Numbered from the stretch's first letter, positions 46,265 through 56,904 are shown. The stretch: DNA of 64,000 nt from Myxosarcina sp. GA_180221_E-2-1-MAG-40_15 (GCA_020692205.1 JAIMKV010000010.1:1-64000); one strand, 5' to 3'. Numbers and translations are program-made. Notes: generated by a model not told the origin, from the letters alone.

Positions 46265-47617
46265 TTACTTGATTACCTCAATCGCTTCTCCTGTTAGACT
46301 AAAAGCTCGGATTTCGCTAATTTTTACCTTAACTGTTTTGCCAAGCAATTCTTCGATGTTTCCTGGGAAGAAGGTCAAGCGATTACCTCTAGTTCTACCC
46401 ATAACTTGAGTTGGATCTTTCGTATTTTGAGCTTCGACCAAAATTTCTTCTTCCCGCCCTAAATAACGTTGAGAACGAGCTTCAGCGCAGACAGATACCA
46501 GGCGGTTTAAACGCTGAAGGCGATCGCTTTTTACTGATTCGCTTAACTGATTGTCCCATAGAGCAGCGGGAGTACCAGGACGAGGAGAATAGGCAGCGGT
46601 GTTAATTAAATCAAATTCGAGGTCTTGAACTAATTTTAAAGTATTGGCAAACTGTGCTTCTGTTTCTCCAGGGAAACCCACAATGGCATCAGCAGTAATC
46701 GAAGCATCAGGCATATATTGGCGAATTTGGTCAATAATGCGACGATATTTTTCATGAGTATAACCCCGCTTCATTGCCTTAAGAACTTCGTTATCTCCTG
46801 ACTGAAAGGGAATATGGAAATGTTCGCAAACTTTGGGTAATTCTTGACAGGCTTTGATGAGCCTTTCAGTAAAGTAACGAGGATGACTAGTGGCAAATCG
46901 CAGGCGATCAATTCCTGGAAGATCATGAACATAATACAGTAAGTCCGTCAAGGTATGCTTGTGTCTGCCTTCTGGGGTGCTTCCTGGTAAATCTCGACCA
47001 TAAGCATCAATATTTTGTCCTAATAAAGTAATTTCCTGGTAACCTTGTTTGCCTAACTCTTCCATTTCTGCTTTAATTGCTTCAGGAGTACGAGATTGCT
47101 CAGTTCCTCGTACATTAGGCACAACACAGTAGCTGCACCGTTCATTGCAGCCATAGATAATGTTTACCCAAGCGGTAACTTTGCTATCGCGACGGGGTTT
47201 GGTAATGTCCTCAACAATGTGAATTGCTTCGGTAGCAACTACCTGACTACCATCAAACACCTGTTGCAATAAATCCTCCAAACGGTTAGCGTGCTGAGGC
47301 CCCATGACCAAGTCCAACTCTGGTATACGGCGCAGTAACTGTTCTCCTTCTTGTTGAGCAACGCATCCTGCTATTACCAAGGTTAAATCTGGTTGTTGGT
47401 GCTTGCGCTTGGCCTGTCTGCCCAAATAAGAATAAACTTTTTGTTCGGCATTATCGCGAATGGTACAGGTATTATAAAGAATTAGATCGGCTAAATTAGG
47501 ATCTTCAGCAGCTTCATAACCCATGTTTTCTAGTACGCCAGCCATGCGCTCAGAATCAGCTTTATTCATCTGGCAACCAAAGGTAACAATATTGTATTTT
47601 TTGCTGGCGTTTTTCAT
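46265..47617 (-). CDS. miaB: tRNA-2-methylthio-N6-dimethylallyladenosine synthase
   Basis: 450 residues. The N-terminal UPF0004 domain has Cys in TFGCQMN, NTCTIR and AGCVAQ for the auxiliary cluster. The radical SAM core has the [11 protein letters not shown] motif (C-x3-C-x2-C), [13 protein letters not shown] and FPGETEAQF. The C-terminal TRAM domain (about 385-450) ends TGEAIEVIK. It adds the methylthio group at A37 of tRNAs reading UNN codons. ATG start; convergent with ycf54. Confidence 0.96.
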   Translation of the reverse strand: MKNASKKYNIVTFGCQMNKADSERMAGVLENMGYEAAEDPNLADLILYNTCTIRDNAEQKVYSYLGRQAKRKHQQPDLTLVIAGCVAQQEGEQLLRRIPELDLVMGPQHANRLEDLLQQVFDGSQVVATEAIHIVEDITKPRRDSKVTAWVNIIYGCNERCSYCVVPNVRGTEQSRTPEAIKAEMEELGKQGYQEITLLGQNIDAYGRDLPGSTPEGRHKHTLTDLLYYVHDLPGIDRLRFATSHPRYFTERLIKACQELPKVCEHFHIPFQSGDNEVLKAMKRGYTHEKYRRIIDQIRQYMPDASITADAIVGFPGETEAQFANTLKLVQDLEFDLINTAAYSPRPGTPAALWDNQLSESVKSDRLQRLNRLVSVCAEARSQRYLGREEEILVEAQNTKDPTQVMGRTRGNRLTFFPGNIEELLGKTVKVKISEIRAFSLTGEAIEVIK

Positions 47618-47979
47618 TTTTTAATCAACAATAGCGAGAAAATGGCATAGAACTACTATACTAGTTTAAAACGCTCTACAATAGGTTTCGTTTCGACTTA
47701 ATTCAGCATTAGGCGTTGACAGCCGACAATCTCACGAGTACTGACATCATTTTATTCTCTCGTCCTTTCCTCTTTAGCAATACCATAGTTTAAATGCTAT
47801 TAAACGTCGCCGAGCATCTGCCAAAAGAAGGAAGTTAGTTTTTTCAATCATCGGCAGTCTAACTCTAGCAATTCTTAAAACTGTAATAAATATTTCTTAA
47901 CTTTGCTATGAGAGTCTAGTTCTGCTACGAACAACTAAAACTACTTGTAGTCAAAAGAATAATATTGGGAAGATAAACT
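47618..47979. promoter_or_regulatory. Leader of the phosphatase/5'-nucleotidase gene with Pho-box-like half-sites
   Basis: 362 bases between divergent genes. CTTAAAAC (47874) and CTTAACTT (47896) are 22 nt apart, a multiple of the 11-nt spacing of cyanobacterial PhoB/SphR boxes (CTTAACCT repeats). No third copy is clear, so control by phosphate is only suggested. The rest holds no ORF. Confidence 0.3.
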
Positions 47980-50900
47980 ATGGAGACATTCAAGCTACAA
48001 TTACTCCATGCGACTGACCTTGAGGCTGGAGTTGAAGCAACAGAAGATGCGCCCCGCTTCTCAGCAGTTGTGAATGGGCTTGAGGCTGAGAATACCGATT
48101 CAACTCTAATTATTTCGTCAGGAGACAACTACATCCCTGGTCCTTTCTTGTATGCCAGTGCCGATCCTAGTTTAGACGAAGTTTTGGGTAGTGCTGGTCA
48201 AGGGCGAGGCGACATTGCAATTATGAATGCAATTGGTTTTGACGCTTCTGCTTTAGGTAATCACGAATTTGACTTAGGTACTGCATCAGTAGCAGAAATA
48301 ATTGGTGCGGATGGAGATTATCCAGGTACTAGCTTTCCTTACTTGAGTGCCAACTTGGATGTCAGCACTGATGAAAACTTAACAGATTTTGTTGTAGAAG
48401 ATGGGCAAGCACCACAGCCAAATAGCATTGCTAGAAGTGTAGTCATTGATGTTAATGGCGAATCAGTTGGTGTAGTTGGAGCAACAACGCCGCTATTAAG
48501 CAGTATATCTTCTCCTGGTGATGTAACTGTCTTACCAGAAGACCCAGAAGATTGGGATGCTTTAGCTGCGGAAATTCAACCTGCGATTGATGAGTTGATT
48601 AATCAGGGAGTCAACAAGATTATCTTAACTTCTCACCTACAACAAATAGCGCTCGAACAAGCTTTAGCAGAAAAGTTAGAAGGAGTAGACATTATTATCG
48701 CTGGCGGTTCAGATACTATATTAGCTAACGAAAATGATCGCCTGAGACCTGGAGATGAAACGGAAGGTTCATACCCAATTTTGGCAGAATCTGCTAGTGG
48801 TGAGCCAGTAGCGATTGTCAGTACTGATGGTAACTACAACTATGTCGGACGCTTAGTTGCTGAATTTGATGAAAATGGCATACTGCTACCAGAGAGTATT
48901 GACGCTGACACTAGCGGTCCATTTGCAACAGACGAACAAGGTGTAGAAGATCTGCAAAATGCAGTTGAAAATCCCGATACTGTGACCCCAGATCCAGAAG
49001 TGGTGGAAGTTACTACGGCGGTTAGCGAGGTCATAGCTGAGAAAGATGGAAATATTTTTGGTAGTACCGCAGTATTTCTAAATGGTGAAAGAATTGATGT
49101 TCGCACTCAAGAAACAAACTTAGGAAACCTAAGTGCTGATGCTAATCTAGCTGTTGCTCAAGAAGTTGACGATCGCGTTGTTGTTGCGATTAAAAATGGC
49201 GGCGGTATCCGCGCCTCAATTGGTGAATTCGATCTAGAAACAGGTGAAACGCTTCCTCCAGCTGCTAATGAGTTAGCTGGCAAACAAGCAGGGGAAATCT
49301 CTCAGCTAGACATTGAAAATGCTTTGCGGTTTAATAACGAGCTGACCCTAGTCACTTTAACAGCCGAGCAATTAGTAGAAGTAGTTGAATATAGTGTAGC
49401 AGCAACTCAACCAGGAGCAACTCCTGGTCAGTTCCCGCAAGTATCTGGTGTCGCTTTTAGTTTCGATCCCGACTTAGTGCCTGGAGAAAGGATTCAATCC
49501 TTGATAATTCAAGATGCTAATAGCGAAACCCTAGATGTCATTGTCGAAAATGGCGAGTTAGTAGGCGATCCAAATCGGGAGTTTCGCACAGTAACATTAA
49601 ACTTTCTAGCTGAAGGTGGCGATGGCTATCCCTTTGATGATTTTGCCGCAGATAACCCAGACAGGTTTGAGCGAGTAGATTTAACTGGGTTAAATTTAGC
49701 ACCTGGCGCAGCAACTTTTGAAGACCCAGGCACAGAACAAGATGCCTTAGCAGAATACCTCGCGGCTAATTTTACGGAAACACCTTTTGACACTGAAGAT
49801 GTGCCACCTGCGGAAGACGAACGCATTCAAAATCTCAACGAACGCAGCGATACCGTGCTGGAAGAACCGCAACTCGTCCCCTCTGAAGCAATTACACTAG
49901 AGGCGATCGCTACTTATGAAACGGGGATTTTTGGCGAGGGTGCAGCGGAAATTACTGCACACGATCCCAAGTCCCAGCGTTTATTTACAGTCAATGCTGA
50001 AACACCGGCAGTTGATATTATAGATATCAGCGATCCTACAAATTTAGTGAAAATTGACTCTATCGATGTCGAAGCTTTTGGTGGTGTTGTCAATAGTGTA
50101 AGTATCTTTGATGGTGTAGTGGCGGTAGCCGTAGAAAACGAAGACCCACAACAGCCTGGGAATGTAGTATTTCTTGATTCCGATGGTAACTTGTTGGCTG
50201 ATGTTGAAGTAGGTGCTTTACCCGACGCACTGACCTTTACACCCGATGGTAACAAGGTGTTGGTAGCAAATGAAGGGGAACCCAATGACGAATACACCAT
50301 CGATCCCGAAGGTTCTGTCAGCATTATCGATGTCTCTGAAGGATTTACCAACCTCACCCAAGAAAATGTTACTACGGCTGACTTTACTGCTTTTAACAAC
50401 CAAAAAGAGGAGCTAATTGAGGCAGGTGTAAGGATTTTTGGACCAAATGCCAGCGTAGCTCAAGACATGGAACCTGAGTTTATTGCCGTATCTTCAGACT
50501 CTAGCACTGCTTGGATTGCCTTACAAGAAAATAACGCTTTGGGCGTGTTAGACGTTGCCTCTGGTGAGATTACAGACATCTTGCCCTTAGGGTATAAAGA
50601 TCATAGTTTAGAAGGTAATGGCATAGATGCCAGTGATGAGGACGGAAAAATTAATATTGCCAACTGGCCCGTATTTGGCATATATCAGCCTGATGGCATA
50701 GCTACTTATGAAGTTAATGGCGAAACCTATATTGTTACCGCCAATGAAGGGGATGCCCGTGACTACGATGGCTACAGTGAAGAAGTAAGAGTAGCGGATT
50801 TGGATCTCGATCCCGAGGCTTTTCCCAATGCTGATGAGTTGCAAGCCGATAAAGCTTTAGGACGTTTAACCGTTACTACCGCTAATGGGGATCTTGACGG

Positions 50901-51852
50901 CGACGGTAAATATGAAGAAATTTATGCTTACGGTGGTCGTTCTTTTGCTATTTGGACTGCTGATGGCGAACTAGTTTACGACAGTAAAGATGATTTTGAA
51001 CAGATTACAGCTGCCCAGTTCCCAGAAGACTTTAACTCCAACAATACAGAAAATAACTCCTTTGATACTCGCAGTGATAATAAAGGACCAGAACCAGAAG
51101 ATGTGGCGATTGGCGAAGTCGATGGGCGCACTTATGCTTTTATTGGTTTAGAGCGGATCGGCGGCATAATGATCTATGATATTGGCGATCCTACTCAGCC
51201 TAAATTTGTCGATTACGTCAACAATCGCGATTTTAGTGTTGAATTCGATCCAGATGCAGCAGAGTCAGGTGAATCCGATGCTTGGAAGGCAGCTGGAGAT
51301 CTTGGAACTGAAGGAGTAATTTTTATTGCGGCTGAAGATAGTCCCAACGGTAAACCTCTAGTAGCTACAGCTAACGAAGTCAGTGGCACTACTACTATTT
51401 TTGAGATTACCCCAGCAGAGACTAGCCAAAAACCGACATTTGGCAGTGAAGACAATGATGAATTATTTGCTGATGCTGGTAACAATCGACTGTACGGTGG
51501 CGACGGTAATGATGAACTATTTGCTGGTAGTAACGATCGCCTATTTGCTGGGGAGGGTGACGATCTTTTGTTTGCGGGAAGCGGTGGTAACACCTTGACA
51601 GGCGGTGCTGGTACTGACCAATTCTGGATTGCTTACAACGATCTGCCAGAAGAAAGTAATACTATTACCGATTTTGAAATTGATGCAGACTTAATTGGTA
51701 TCGGCGGTTTAGCAGGAGTCAGTAGTATTGACGACTTGACGATTGTTGAGAGTAATGGCGATACGACAATTAGTGCTTTAGAGCGAGACTTAGTAAGTCT
51801 GGCAGGAATTTCAGCCAATTCCTTCAATAGCAACAGTTTTGTTTTTGTTTAA
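47980..51852 (+). CDS. Secreted RTX phosphatase/5'-nucleotidase with beta-propeller-like domain
   Basis: 1290 residues. Residues 1-330 are a calcineurin-like metallophosphatase: HATDLEAG at 10-17, SGDNYIPG, GNHEFDLG and TSHLQQ; the usual GHxH block reads AGGSDTILA. Residues 350-600 are the 5'-nucleotidase C-terminal domain (NGGGIRAS, FNNELTLVTLTAEQL). Residues 630-1150 resemble a choice-of-anchor I/propeller region (VLVANEGEPNDEYTIDPEGS, IVTANEGDARDYDGYSEEVR). Residues 1150-1230 carry RTX calcium repeats (YGGDGNDELFAG, GEGDDLLFAG), and the end fits a type I secretion signal. There is no N-terminal signal peptide. The layout matches the very large atypical alkaline phosphatases of cyanobacteria, which release phosphate outside the cell. 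Confidence 0.85.
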   Translation: METFKLQLLHATDLEAGVEATEDAPRFSAVVNGLEAENTDSTLIISSGDNYIPGPFLYASADPSLDEVLGSAGQGRGDIAIMNAIGFDASALGNHEFDLGTASVAEIIGADGDYPGTSFPYLSANLDVSTDENLTDFVVEDGQAPQPNSIARSVVIDVNGESVGVVGATTPLLSSISSPGDVTVLPEDPEDWDALAAEIQPAIDELINQGVNKIILTSHLQQIALEQALAEKLEGVDIIIAGGSDTILANENDRLRPGDETEGSYPILAESASGEPVAIVSTDGNYNYVGRLVAEFDENGILLPESIDADTSGPFATDEQGVEDLQNAVENPDTVTPDPEVVEVTTAVSEVIAEKDGNIFGSTAVFLNGERIDVRTQETNLGNLSADANLAVAQEVDDRVVVAIKNGGGIRASIGEFDLETGETLPPAANELAGKQAGEISQLDIENALRFNNELTLVTLTAEQLVEVVEYSVAATQPGATPGQFPQVSGVAFSFDPDLVPGERIQSLIIQDANSETLDVIVENGELVGDPNREFRTVTLNFLAEGGDGYPFDDFAADNPDRFERVDLTGLNLAPGAATFEDPGTEQDALAEYLAANFTETPFDTEDVPPAEDERIQNLNERSDTVLEEPQLVPSEAITLEAIATYETGIFGEGAAEITAHDPKSQRLFTVNAETPAVDIIDISDPTNLVKIDSIDVEAFGGVVNSVSIFDGVVAVAVENEDPQQPGNVVFLDSDGNLLADVEVGALPDALTFTPDGNKVLVANEGEPNDEYTIDPEGSVSIIDVSEGFTNLTQENVTTADFTAFNNQKEELIEAGVRIFGPNASVAQDMEPEFIAVSSDSSTAWIALQENNALGVLDVASGEITDILPLGYKDHSLEGNGIDASDEDGKINIANWPVFGIYQPDGIATYEVNGETYIVTANEGDARDYDGYSEEVRVADLDLDPEAFPNADELQADKALGRLTVTTANGDLDGDGKYEEIYAYGGRSFAIWTADGELVYDSKDDFEQITAAQFPEDFNSNNTENNSFDTRSDNKGPEPEDVAIGEVDGRTYAFIGLERIGGIMIYDIGDPTQPKFVDYVNNRDFSVEFDPDAAESGESDAWKAAGDLGTEGVIFIAAEDSPNGKPLVATANEVSGTTTIFEITPAETSQKPTFGSEDNDELFADAGNNRLYGGDGNDELFAGSNDRLFAGEGDDLLFAGSGGNTLTGGAGTDQFWIAYNDLPEESNTITDFEIDADLIGIGGLAGVSSIDDLTIVESNGDTTISALERDLVSLAGISANSFNSNSFVFV

Positions 51853-51878
51853 GCAATTACGGGATAAGTAAGCACTGT

Positions 51879-51926
51879 AAGAAAAACGGTTCGTCTTTAA
51901 CTTTCTTTAAGCTTACCGTTTTTCTT
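51879..51926 (+). terminator. Terminator of the phosphatase gene
   Basis: AAGAAAAACGGT (51879-51890) pairs with ACCGTTTTTCTT (51915-51926), followed by TTTTA. It begins 27 nt after the stop, a typical rho-independent signal with a long loop. Confidence 0.65.
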
Positions 51927-52051
51927 TTTACAAACAGTCTCTGATAACATTATTGATTAATATTATAGTTTTTTAGTTCTTGCTTTGAAGAAGTACGCCA
52001 AATTTTGTCCGTGAACACTGCTGATCTTAAATCTATTTATCAAATAACAGA

Positions 52052-52087
52052 ATCGCCTAGTAGTGTTAGATTCATCATCTAGGCGAT
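52052..52087 (-). terminator. Hairpin at the end of the dynamin-like gene
   Basis: ATCGCCTAG (52052-52060) pairs with CTAGGCGAT (52079-52087) just past the minus-strand stop at 52105. It overlaps a HIP1 octamer and lacks a strong U-run. Confidence 0.45.
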
Positions 52088-52104
52088 CGCAAATTCAATC
52101 CATG

Positions 52105-53700
52105 TTAGTCATTGATCGATAGCTGTTCTACTTCAGTCGTAATCTTCTGAATTTCTGCCTTGATTGTGGCAACATCCTTACTTATCGATTCGGCGGTAGC
52201 TATTTTACTAGCCAATTCTTCTTGTTTGGGTCGAATTACATCAGCAAACTGTTGGAGACACTTGTTTAGCTCTACTGTCAACGCATCTTTTAGAGTCTTA
52301 GTATAATTTTGCTCTAAGTTACGATAAGTTTGTTCAAGTTCTGCTTTAACTTTTCTCCGTCTTCTGGGTAGGGCATCAAAGCTCATTAAGCCAAAAAGAC
52401 CAGCAATGAAAAACGCAGTGGCATCTGCCGAAACTGTACTAAATAGTAACTGTCCTCCAAACCCCGTTGCAGCAGCAGTAATGCCCAATTTTAAAAAGCT
52501 ATCTAATCCTTCTTCGGCAGCAGACTTGATTTTGACGGCAAACTCGTCACTTTTTAGTCGCTCAGTATCGATTGGGGGAAGTGCCAAACTTTCCTCGGAT
52601 ACAGTGATTGCCGTAGAGAGATCTTCTTTTGCTTCTCTGACAATACGCTCTCGATACTTGAGAAAAGTGGAAATGGCTTCTTGAAATATTTCTTGCAGAT
52701 TTTTATCTAACTGAATATCTTTGATCGTTTTAGCCAATTTTGCTTCTAAGTAGTCTTCTTCTTTGGTAATTTTCCGTTTAAGAACAGTTAGAAACCCAGT
52801 GTTGTTATCAATTAAATCATTTGTTTCTTGAATTAAATTAGTAAACAAGTCCTCAATATTGTCGCGAAAAATGCCAAACAAAAGATTATATTCTTCTAGT
52901 CTTTCCTCAATGCGGCGGGACGTGCGGTCAAAAATAGTTTGATCAGACTTTAATTTAGCTTTGATCGACTCATTTTGCTTTTCTAATTGTTCCAAGTAAA
53001 CTAGCAAAGAGTTTTGTGGTCCTCGTAGCTTAAGTTTAACTTTTTCTCCTTCTGCTAAAAATGCCAGTAAAAAGCTCTTTAATTCATCAATCCCCTCACC
53101 TGTTTTGGCGGATATTGCAAAGACGGGAGGCATTTGGGCTAAGATTTCCTTTAGCCCTTCGCTGACATATTCACGAATTTGCTTGGCCTCATTTTCTTCA
53201 ACCAGATCGACTTTGTTAATCGCAACGATAATTTTGCGCGCCCAGGTGCGATCAACTAGAGTTAAGAAATCTTGCTCTGATTTGCTTAGAGGTCGCTCTA
53301 CAGAAGTGACAAACAAAATAATATCTGCTTGCTGTAGATAGTTTTCGGTTAACTCTTGATGTTGCTCAATAATTGAGTTGGTTCCAGGACTGTCGATAAA
53401 TGCCAGACCACCAAAACCTTCTGGGTTATAAGAACTGATTTCTTGAGTTGTCGGCAAAAATCCTACTGTGGCAATTTCTTGATTGTTAAGCTGATTGAGT
53501 AAACTAGATTTACCGGCATTAAACTCACCACAGATAAAAATCGAGAAGGGGTTAGCTAGCTGTTGCTTAAGTACTTCTGTATCAGGGTTGAAGTCTGGAA
53601 AAAGTAGCTTTGCCTCCACAAAAAGACCTTCAACTTGTTGAATAGTTTCTAAGCTGCGATCAAAAAGCTGTTGCTGTTCTCCTGAAAGAGTCAGAGGCAT
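52105..53700 (-). CDS. Bacterial dynamin-like GTPase
   Basis: 531 residues. G1 GEFNAGKSSLLN at 58-69, switch I TQEISSYNP, G3 DSPGTN, G4 NKVD. Then a long helical stalk with coiled coils (about 225-390), a hydrophobic paddle-like pair at about 400-440 (LGITAAATGFGGQLLF, FFIAGLFGLMSF), and a second coiled coil to the end (AESISKDVATIKAEIQKITT). This is the layout of bacterial dynamin-like proteins that bind and reshape membranes; in cyanobacteria such proteins have been linked to thylakoid upkeep. ATG start; divergent from hyuA. Confidence 0.88.
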   Translation of the reverse strand: MPLTLSGEQQQLFDRSLETIQQVEGLFVEAKLLFPDFNPDTEVLKQQLANPFSIFICGEFNAGKSSLLNQLNNQEIATVGFLPTTQEISSYNPEGFGGLAFIDSPGTNSIIEQHQELTENYLQQADIILFVTSVERPLSKSEQDFLTLVDRTWARKIIVAINKVDLVEENEAKQIREYVSEGLKEILAQMPPVFAISAKTGEGIDELKSFLLAFLAEGEKVKLKLRGPQNSLLVYLEQLEKQNESIKAKLKSDQTIFDRTSRRIEERLEEYNLLFGIFRDNIEDLFTNLIQETNDLIDNNTGFLTVLKRKITKEEDYLEAKLAKTIKDIQLDKNLQEIFQEAISTFLKYRERIVREAKEDLSTAITVSEESLALPPIDTERLKSDEFAVKIKSAAEEGLDSFLKLGITAAATGFGGQLLFSTVSADATAFFIAGLFGLMSFDALPRRRRKVKAELEQTYRNLEQNYTKTLKDALTVELNKCLQQFADVIRPKQEELASKIATAESISKDVATIKAEIQKITTEVEQLSIND

Positions 53701-53837
53701 ATATTCTCTTCCTTAATCTCAAATTATATATTATATGTTTATCTAAATTAATAGCAGTTTTTAGGCTTAGCGTCTTCAGACTTTAAGATTAACTAAGATT
53801 ATTTAGATTAAGACAAGATTAAAAAAAATATTTGGCG

Positions 53838-55898
53838 ATGGTTTCTTCCTTACGTTGGCAATTTTGGATTGATCGCGGCGGCACATTTACCGATGTTATT
53901 GCCCAAACACCTACAGGCAAAATTATTGTCCATAAATTACTATCAGAAAATCCCGAACACTACGATGATGCTCCACTTCAGGGAATCAAAGATATTATGG
54001 GTATCGACCAAAAACGACCCATTCCTGCCCAAGAGATCGAAATAATTAAAATGGGGACAACGGTAGCTACCAATGCCCTGCTAGAAAGAAAAGGCGATCG
54101 CGTTGTTCTAGCGATCACCAAAGGATTTAAAGATGCCCTACGAATTGGTTATCAAAATCGTCCCGATATTTTTGCTTTAGAAATAATTCTGCCTGAAATG
54201 CTTTACGAACAGGTAGTAGAAGTTACAGAACGCTATGATGCCCAAGGAAACGAACTAATTCAGGTAAATAAATCACAAACTAGGCAAGATCTACAGGCTG
54301 CTTACGATTCAGGAATCCGCAGTTGTGCCATCGTGCTGATGCACAGTTATTGCTACCCGCAACACGAACTACAGGTAGGAGAGATTGCCCGCGAAATTGG
54401 TTTTACCCAGATATCTATTTCCCATCAGGTAAGTCCGTTAATTAAATTTATCAGTCGCGGCGATACCACCGTAGTCGATGCTTATCTTTCGCCGATTTTA
54501 CGTCGCTATGTCCAACAGTTTGCGGAAAATCTCTTTGAGCGTCAACAGAGTGGGGCAACATCAACCAAACTGATGTTTATGCAGTCTAATGGCGGACTTG
54601 TAGATGCAGACTTGTTTAAAGGTAAAGATAGCATTCTCTCTGGTCCTGCGGGAGGCATTGTTGGGGCGGTAAAAACCTCGGCTATGGCAGGCTTTGAGCG
54701 GATTATCGGCTTTGATATGGGAGGTACGTCTACTGATGTGAGTCACTACGCTGGGGAGTATGAACGCAGTTTAGAAACTGAGGTAGCAGGAGTTAGATTG
54801 CGATCGCCGATGATGTCGATTCATACCGTAGCTGCGGGAGGAGGCTCAATTTTGCACTTTGACGGCAGCCGATATCGCGTTGGGCCAGATTCGGCGGGGG
54901 CAAACCCTGGTGCTGCTGCTTATGGTAGAGGTGGTGATTTAACTGTCACGGACTGTAATGTGATGCTTGGTAAACTTCAGCCTGAGTTTTTTCCTAAAGT
55001 TTTTGGCGTTAATGCAGATGCCCCTTTGGATCGAACCATCGTTGAGCAAAAATTTCAAACTTTAGCTAACCAAATTCAAGACGGCAGAACCAGAGAACAG
55101 ATCGCCTCGGGTTTTTTAGCGATCGCCGTAGATAATATGGCAAATGCAATTAAAAAAATATCTTTACAAAAAGGCTATGACGTTAGTACCTATACCCTCT
55201 GCTGTTTTGGTGGTGCTGGCGGACAACACGCTTGTCTAATTGCTGATGTGCTGGGTATTAAGCAAATTTTTATTCATCCCTATGCGGGGGTTTTATCGGC
55301 TTATGGCATCGGTTTAGCCGATCAAAGAATTATCAAAGAAAAGTCCCTTGAAGTCCTATTGCAGCCAGAAAGGTTAATTAGTTTAGGCTCGGCTTTTGAG
55401 GAATTAGCTACTATGGCTCAAGCAGAATTAGCGCAGCAGCAAGAAGATCATCGAGACACAACTATCCTAAAGAAAGTTCATCTCAAATACATCGGTACAG
55501 ACTCTAGTTTAATTGTCGATTTTGCCAGCCTCGAAGCAATGCGATCGCAGTTTGAACAAGAATATCAACAACGCTATGGCTTTATCGTGACCGATCAAGA
55601 CTTAGTCGTGGAGACTATTTCGGTAGAGTTGATTTGTCCTACCTATACTCCTAAATCAGTCACTATTACTAGAGAAAATAGTAATTCACCGCTTGCCGTC
55701 AGTACTGTCAAAATATATGCTGCTAATGCTTGGCACGACACGAGCGTATATCAACGAGAAACTCTACAGCCAGGAGATGTAGTAGATTCTCCCGCAATAA
55801 TTACCGAACCCACTGGAACAAATATTATTGAACCAGGTTGGCAAGGCAGAATTAGCGATCGCCTCGATTTAATTTTGGAGAAAATTCAGGTATCTTGA
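53838..55898 (+). CDS. Hydantoinase/oxoprolinase subunit A (HyuA)
   Basis: 686 residues from the ATG at 53838 (a TTG two codons upstream is the only other choice). WQFWIDRGGTFTDVIAQTP is the HyuA N-terminal mark, GTTVATNALLERKGDRV follows, and the actin-like ATPase region has FMQSNGGLVDADLFKG, SGPAGGIVGAVKTSAM and GFDMGGTSTDVSHY. AGGGSILHFDG and GANPGAAAYGRGG are also conserved. It uses ATP to open 5-oxoproline, hydantoin or related lactams together with a HyuB subunit or domain. Neither a fused nor an adjacent HyuB is present, so the partner must be elsewhere. Confidence 0.9.
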   Translation: MVSSLRWQFWIDRGGTFTDVIAQTPTGKIIVHKLLSENPEHYDDAPLQGIKDIMGIDQKRPIPAQEIEIIKMGTTVATNALLERKGDRVVLAITKGFKDALRIGYQNRPDIFALEIILPEMLYEQVVEVTERYDAQGNELIQVNKSQTRQDLQAAYDSGIRSCAIVLMHSYCYPQHELQVGEIAREIGFTQISISHQVSPLIKFISRGDTTVVDAYLSPILRRYVQQFAENLFERQQSGATSTKLMFMQSNGGLVDADLFKGKDSILSGPAGGIVGAVKTSAMAGFERIIGFDMGGTSTDVSHYAGEYERSLETEVAGVRLRSPMMSIHTVAAGGGSILHFDGSRYRVGPDSAGANPGAAAYGRGGDLTVTDCNVMLGKLQPEFFPKVFGVNADAPLDRTIVEQKFQTLANQIQDGRTREQIASGFLAIAVDNMANAIKKISLQKGYDVSTYTLCCFGGAGGQHACLIADVLGIKQIFIHPYAGVLSAYGIGLADQRIIKEKSLEVLLQPERLISLGSAFEELATMAQAELAQQQEDHRDTTILKKVHLKYIGTDSSLIVDFASLEAMRSQFEQEYQQRYGFIVTDQDLVVETISVELICPTYTPKSVTITRENSNSPLAVSTVKIYAANAWHDTSVYQRETLQPGDVVDSPAIITEPTGTNIIEPGWQGRISDRLDLILEKIQVS

Positions 55899-56037
55899 GC
55901 AAATTGCGCCCCAATACTGTTGCTTTTCCCAAGCGATCGCCAAAAGCTACAGATCAATAATTAATTCCCCTAAAATTACCATCATCTTTAGCTATAATGC
56001 CGAACAGATTAAATCAGTTGCCCGATCATCATGAGTT

Positions 56038-56904
56038 ATGACTACCAGTCTTAAGTTACCGCGTCGATTTCAGCCTACCTTGTCTCAAAGCCTCACTATT
56101 ATTGGCTTAATCATCACGATTAGTTTTGTGGCGATCGCTATACTTGCCCCCACTCTCCAAAATATCGGCTGGCTGCAAGATCCCAACGAAGCTTTAGCTA
56201 ATCCGATCCATGAAGCACCAGGGGCAGATTATTGGTTTGGCACAACTCGCCAAGGATACGATGTTTTTTCCCGTACTCTGTTTGGCACCCAAGCTGCTTT
56301 AAAAGTAGTAGTCTTAGCAACCACTATTAGTTTAATTTTAGGAGTTCCTTTAGGTTTAATTAGTGGTTATTTAGGAGGCAAAATTGACAAAGTTTTGCTT
56401 TTCTTTATGGATACAATCTATACCTTGCCTGGATTATTATTGTCTGTGACTTTAGCTTTTGTAGTCGGTCAGGGAGTTCTCAATGCAGCTTTAGCTTTAA
56501 GTATTGCTTATGTTCCGCAGTACTATCGCATAGTTCGCAACCATACCACCAGCGTCAAGACAGAATTATTTATTGAAGCAGCCCAGGCGATGGGCGCACC
56601 TACCAGTAGAATATTGTCCCGCTATTTATTTTTCAACGTCATTCAAAGTGTTCCTGTCTTATTTACTCTAAATGCCGCCGATGCAATTTTGATTCTTGGT
56701 GGTTTAGGTTTTCTGGGGTTAGGATTACCGCCCGAAGTACCAGAATGGGGTCACGATCTGCGTTTAGCTTTAGATGCTTTGCCTATAGGGATTTGGTGGT
56801 CAGCCACTTTTCCTGGTTTGGCAATGACTATCTTAGTTACAGGCTTATCTTTGGTAGGGGAAGGGTTGGGAGATATGTTGAATCCTAGCAGAAATAGCCA
56901 GTAG
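56038..56904 (+). CDS. DppC-type peptide/nickel ABC transporter permease
   Basis: 288 residues with six helices. N-terminal ILAPTLQNIGWLQDPNEALA and the block HEAPGADYWFGTTRQGYDVF are typical of DppC/OppC. The EAA loop IEAAQAMGAPTSRILSRYLF and the final GLGLPPEVPEWG confirm it. It carries oligopeptides, nickel or similar solutes with a DppB partner, two ATPases and a binding protein, none of which are in the window; scattered dpp genes are normal for cyanobacteria. It lies 139 nt after hyuA on the same strand, so import of a peptide or oxoproline-related compound is possible but unproven. Confidence 0.9.
   Translation: MTTSLKLPRRFQPTLSQSLTIIGLIITISFVAIAILAPTLQNIGWLQDPNEALANPIHEAPGADYWFGTTRQGYDVFSRTLFGTQAALKVVVLATTISLILGVPLGLISGYLGGKIDKVLLFFMDTIYTLPGLLLSVTLAFVVGQGVLNAALALSIAYVPQYYRIVRNHTTSVKTELFIEAAQAMGAPTSRILSRYLFFNVIQSVPVLFTLNAADAILILGGLGFLGLGLPPEVPEWGHDLRLALDALPIGIWWSATFPGLAMTILVTGLSLVGEGLGDMLNPSRNSQ

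Noticed and set aside
49914-50399. 161-residue minus-strand ORF inside the phosphatase gene
   Set aside because: Ser/Thr-rich antisense frame created by the acidic codon pattern of the real gene.
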